Source of the DNA: an uncultured Cellvibrio sp.
Lineage (GTDB): Bacteria > Pseudomonadota > Gammaproteobacteria > Pseudomonadales > Cellvibrionaceae
Reading direction: 5' to 3'
Length of the DNA stretch: 8,573 bases
Assembly (NCBI GenBank): GCA_946886255.1
Contig: CAMPIG010000191.1
Coordinates: 1-8,573 of the forward strand
Shown here: one piece after another, positions 6,208 through 8,573 of the stretch
Position numbering within the stretch: position 1 is the first letter of the stretch
Layout of the letters: each line of letters begins with the position of its first letter
The notes under the pieces: generated by a model
Told to the model about the DNA's origin: nothing
The model's database searches: none
The model's input: the letters and a program-made list of their open reading frames with translations, nothing else
Position numbers and translations under genes: made by a program

Positions 6208-6681
6208 TTAACCCCTATCCAATTCCCCTGTAGCCAAAAACGGCGACGCATCAATATCCTGTGCATCCATCATGTGCGCGATACGTTGCAGGGCGGTGAG
6301 GATCATGGTTTGCTCCCAGTCTTGCAGTGCATCGAATTTTTTCACGAACGCATTTTGTAGCGCGGTGGGTGCGTTTTGCAGAATTTCCTGGCCTTGAGGG
6401 GTCAGGTGTACATGTACTTTGCGTTTATCGGTTTCCGAACGTTGGCGATAAATTAATTCGCGTTTTTCCAGACGATCAAGAATGGTGGTTACGGTGGCTT
6501 GACTCAGACTTACATCATTCGCCAGTTTGCTGATGATCGCATTGTCTTGCCGCTGAATCGCCTGCATCAGCAAAAGTTGCGGTGCGGTGACCTTGGCGGT
6601 TTTGATTAATTGTTTGGAGTGCAACTCGGTTGCGCGTATCACGCGACGCAAGGCCACCAATACATCTTCTGCTCTATTCAT
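6208..6681 (-). CDS. ectR: MarR-family regulator, probable ectoine operon repressor
   Basis: This 157-residue MarR-type dimeric DNA-binding protein has outer dimerisation helices at about 1-25 and 105-140 and a winged helix-turn-helix at about 33-100. The recognition helix is in VSLSQATVTTILDRLEKR (57-74) and the wing is SETDKRKVHVHLTPQG with the family's conserved D85 and R87. It is divergent from ectA. EctR1 of methylotrophs is a MarR-type repressor of ectABC, and the site recalled for it has a close match at the ectA promoter here, which supports the assignment. It probably also senses osmotic or ionic conditions, but no ligand is visible. The ATG at 6681 lies about 20 bases downstream of the predicted transcription start and has only a weak ribosome site. 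The MarR family is certain; the ectR role is inferred from context. Confidence 0.88.
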   Translation of the reverse strand: MNRAEDVLVALRRVIRATELHSKQLIKTAKVTAPQLLLMQAIQRQDNAIISKLANDVSLSQATVTTILDRLEKRELIYRQRSETDKRKVHVHLTPQGQEILQNAPTALQNAFVKKFDALQDWEQTMILTALQRIAHMMDAQDIDASPFLATGELDRG

Positions 6682-6710
6682 AACATCACATCTATTTTTT
6701 GGATTCCGCG

Positions 6711-6716
6711 ATTATA
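6711..6716 (-). promoter_or_regulatory. Consensus -10 TATAAT of the ectR promoter
   Basis: Read on the minus strand, these bases are a perfect TATAAT, placing transcription start near 6704 and giving a leader of about 22 bases before the ectR ATG. No good -35 is seen 16-18 bases upstream (TAGGGT is poor), which suggests a weak or activated promoter. Confidence 0.5.
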
Positions 6717-6728
6717 GGCGGCTTCGCC

Positions 6729-6744
6729 ATGAAACCCTATTCAT
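6729..6744. promoter_or_regulatory. Dyad ATGAA-ACCCTA-TTCAT over the ectR promoter
   Basis: A perfect 5-base inverted repeat with a 6-base centre covers the place where the ectR -35 should lie. It could be a site for autoregulation of ectR. It does not resemble the ectA operator closely, so binding by EctR is only a possibility. Confidence 0.25.
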
Positions 6745-6780
6745 ATAACCGATTGTCATAGTTGCGCTGTTTATGTCGGG

Positions 6781-6809
6781 TAGAAAAATAATAATGCTTA
6801 GTGTACAAT
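6781..6809 (+). promoter_or_regulatory. ectA promoter (-35 TAGAAA, -10 TACAAT)
   Basis: TACAAT at 6804-6809 matches TATAAT at five of six bases. TAGAAA at 6781-6786 matches TTGACA at four of six, and the spacing is the ideal 17 bases. Transcription would start near 6816, leaving a leader of about 110 bases before ectA. The overlap of the -10 with the operator described separately gives a direct repression mechanism. Confidence 0.5.
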
Positions 6810-6812
6810 GTA
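6795..6812. promoter_or_regulatory. Probable EctR operator TGCTTAGT-GT-ACAATGTA
   Basis: This 18-base pseudo-palindrome has two 8-base half-sites and a 2-base GT centre. It agrees at 14 of 18 positions with the EctR1 site I recall for Methylomicrobium alcaliphilum (TATTTAGT-GT-ACTATATA). As described there, it overlaps the -10 of the ectA promoter. With outer bases added (6793-6814) the arms pair at 7 of 10 positions. The comparison is from memory. Confidence 0.6.
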
Positions 6813-6926
6813 TTTAATTGGAGCATGGTCAGGCAAAAATGATTTAAATTGTAACAAATAAGCCATATATACGTGATATTCATCGCAATATTTACTTTTA
6901 TGTCTAAGTAATACGGGATATATGTT

Positions 6927-7463
6927 ATGCATGCTATTACAGAAAGTACGGAAGCCCCTGAACCGACACACTCGCAACACGCAGGCAAGGCGCGCCTGCG
7001 TAAGCCCACACCGGACGATGGTTTTGCCCTCAATCAACTGGTTGTTGCCAGTCCGCCGCTCGACCCCAATTCTATTTACTGCAACCTGCTGCAATGCACG
7101 CATTTCAGCGATACCGCCATTGCAGCGGAAGCAGATGGTGAATTGGTGGGCTTTGTGTCCGGCTACATTCCTCCCACGAAGCCGACGACTTTATTTGTTT
7201 GGCAAATCGTGATTGCCGAAACGATGCGTGGGCAAGGCTTGGCCAAGCAAATGCTGGCGCAATTGCTGCGCAATCTTGCAGGGAAAGTCCGCTTTATTGA
7301 AACCACGATCACGCCAGACAATGAGGCATCATGGAATTTATTCCGCAGTCTGGCGCGGGATCTGGATACCCCGCTGGAAAGCCGCGTCTTTTATACGCGA
7401 GACCGTCACTTTGGCGGTCAGCACGATGATGAACATTTATTGCAAATAGGTCCGATAAGCTGA
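6927..7463 (+). CDS. ectA: L-2,4-diaminobutyrate N-gamma-acetyltransferase EctA
   Basis: EctA acetylates L-2,4-diaminobutyrate with acetyl-CoA to N-gamma-acetyl-diaminobutyrate, the second step of ectoine synthesis, in the cytoplasm. The 178-residue product has the GNAT fold. It shows LRKPTPDDG (24-32), the EctA-typical stretch SPPLDPNSIYCNLLQCTHF (42-60), a strand with VGFVSGYIPP, and the acetyl-CoA pyrophosphate loop RGQGLA (101-106) after WQIVI. ETTITPDNEAS and the late FYTRDRHFGGQHDDEHL are also characteristic. The N-terminal 22 residues are variable and poorly conserved in the family. The ATG at 6927 has only a weak site, GGGA, 8 bases upstream. ectB follows after 136 bases, and the divergent MarR gene is the likely repressor. 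The assignment is firm. Confidence 0.96.
   Translation: MHAITESTEAPEPTHSQHAGKARLRKPTPDDGFALNQLVVASPPLDPNSIYCNLLQCTHFSDTAIAAEADGELVGFVSGYIPPTKPTTLFVWQIVIAETMRGQGLAKQMLAQLLRNLAGKVRFIETTITPDNEASWNLFRSLARDLDTPLESRVFYTRDRHFGGQHDDEHLLQIGPIS

Positions 7464-8573
<1,110 letters not shown>

Larger units (their letters stand above)
6682..6926. other. Divergent ectR-ectA control region
   Basis: This region of 245 bases holds the promoters of both divergent genes. The ectR promoter and a dyad occupy 6711-6744 and the ectA promoter with its operator 6781-6812. An AT-rich leader of about 110 bases before ectA follows. The leader contains a short repeat ATATT/AATAT (6876-6891) but no recognisable riboswitch, and its long AT-rich run may hold a second, stress-type start site that I could not define. 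Confidence 0.6.

Noticed and set aside
6737..7103. Two minus-strand frames across the ectA promoter and 5' end
   Set aside because: They cross the promoter, the operator and ectA coding sequence in antisense and have no family features.

Overview
The window looks like a chromosomal segment from a free-living, polysaccharide-degrading, osmotolerant gammaproteobacterium. The best guess is Cellvibrio, Saccharophagus or a relative. That placement is inference from gene content: a secreted protease carrying a CBM6 glycan-binding module, an ectoine operon with a divergent MarR regulator, and a membrane-embedded AraC-type regulator. No rRNA, tRNA, CRISPR array, insertion sequence or integrase was seen.

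Left part, minus strand (1-3044). The window opens inside a molybdopterin oxidoreductase of the FdhF/YdeP type; 578 N-terminal residues are present and the C-terminus lies beyond base 1. About 110 bases upstream of it, on the same strand, is a 398-residue regulator with about seven predicted membrane helices fused to a C-terminal AraC-type DNA-binding domain. A gap of about 630 bases follows (3045-3673). It holds several dyad symmetries that could be operators, one imperfect inverted repeat and at most one doubtful small ORF.

Middle, plus strand (3674-6152). A secreted metzincin zinc protease (signal peptide, catalytic domain, beta/gamma-crystallin domain, CBM6) is followed by a terminator-like hairpin. 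Next comes a 260-residue protein with one N-terminal membrane anchor, a Pro/Ala-rich linker and a beta-rich domain. That domain resembles the propeptide that related bacterial proteases normally carry on their own N-terminus. The protease has no propeptide: its catalytic domain starts directly after the signal peptide. I infer a split arrangement in which the anchored protein acts in trans as foldase or inhibitor, laid out like the lipase-specific foldases. This is the most interesting part of the window and it is unproven.

Right part (6170-8573). A strong hairpin separates the anchored protein from a convergent MarR-family gene. That regulator is divergent from ectA (diaminobutyrate acetyltransferase), followed by ectB (diaminobutyrate-2-oxoglutarate transaminase), which runs off the end. 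The shared promoter region has a consensus-like -10 for ectA overlapped by an 18-base pseudo-palindrome close to the EctR1 operator I recall from Methylomicrobium alcaliphilum. The MarR gene is therefore called an ectR-type repressor of ectoine synthesis. ectC, and possibly an aspartokinase or ectD gene, is expected beyond base 8573.
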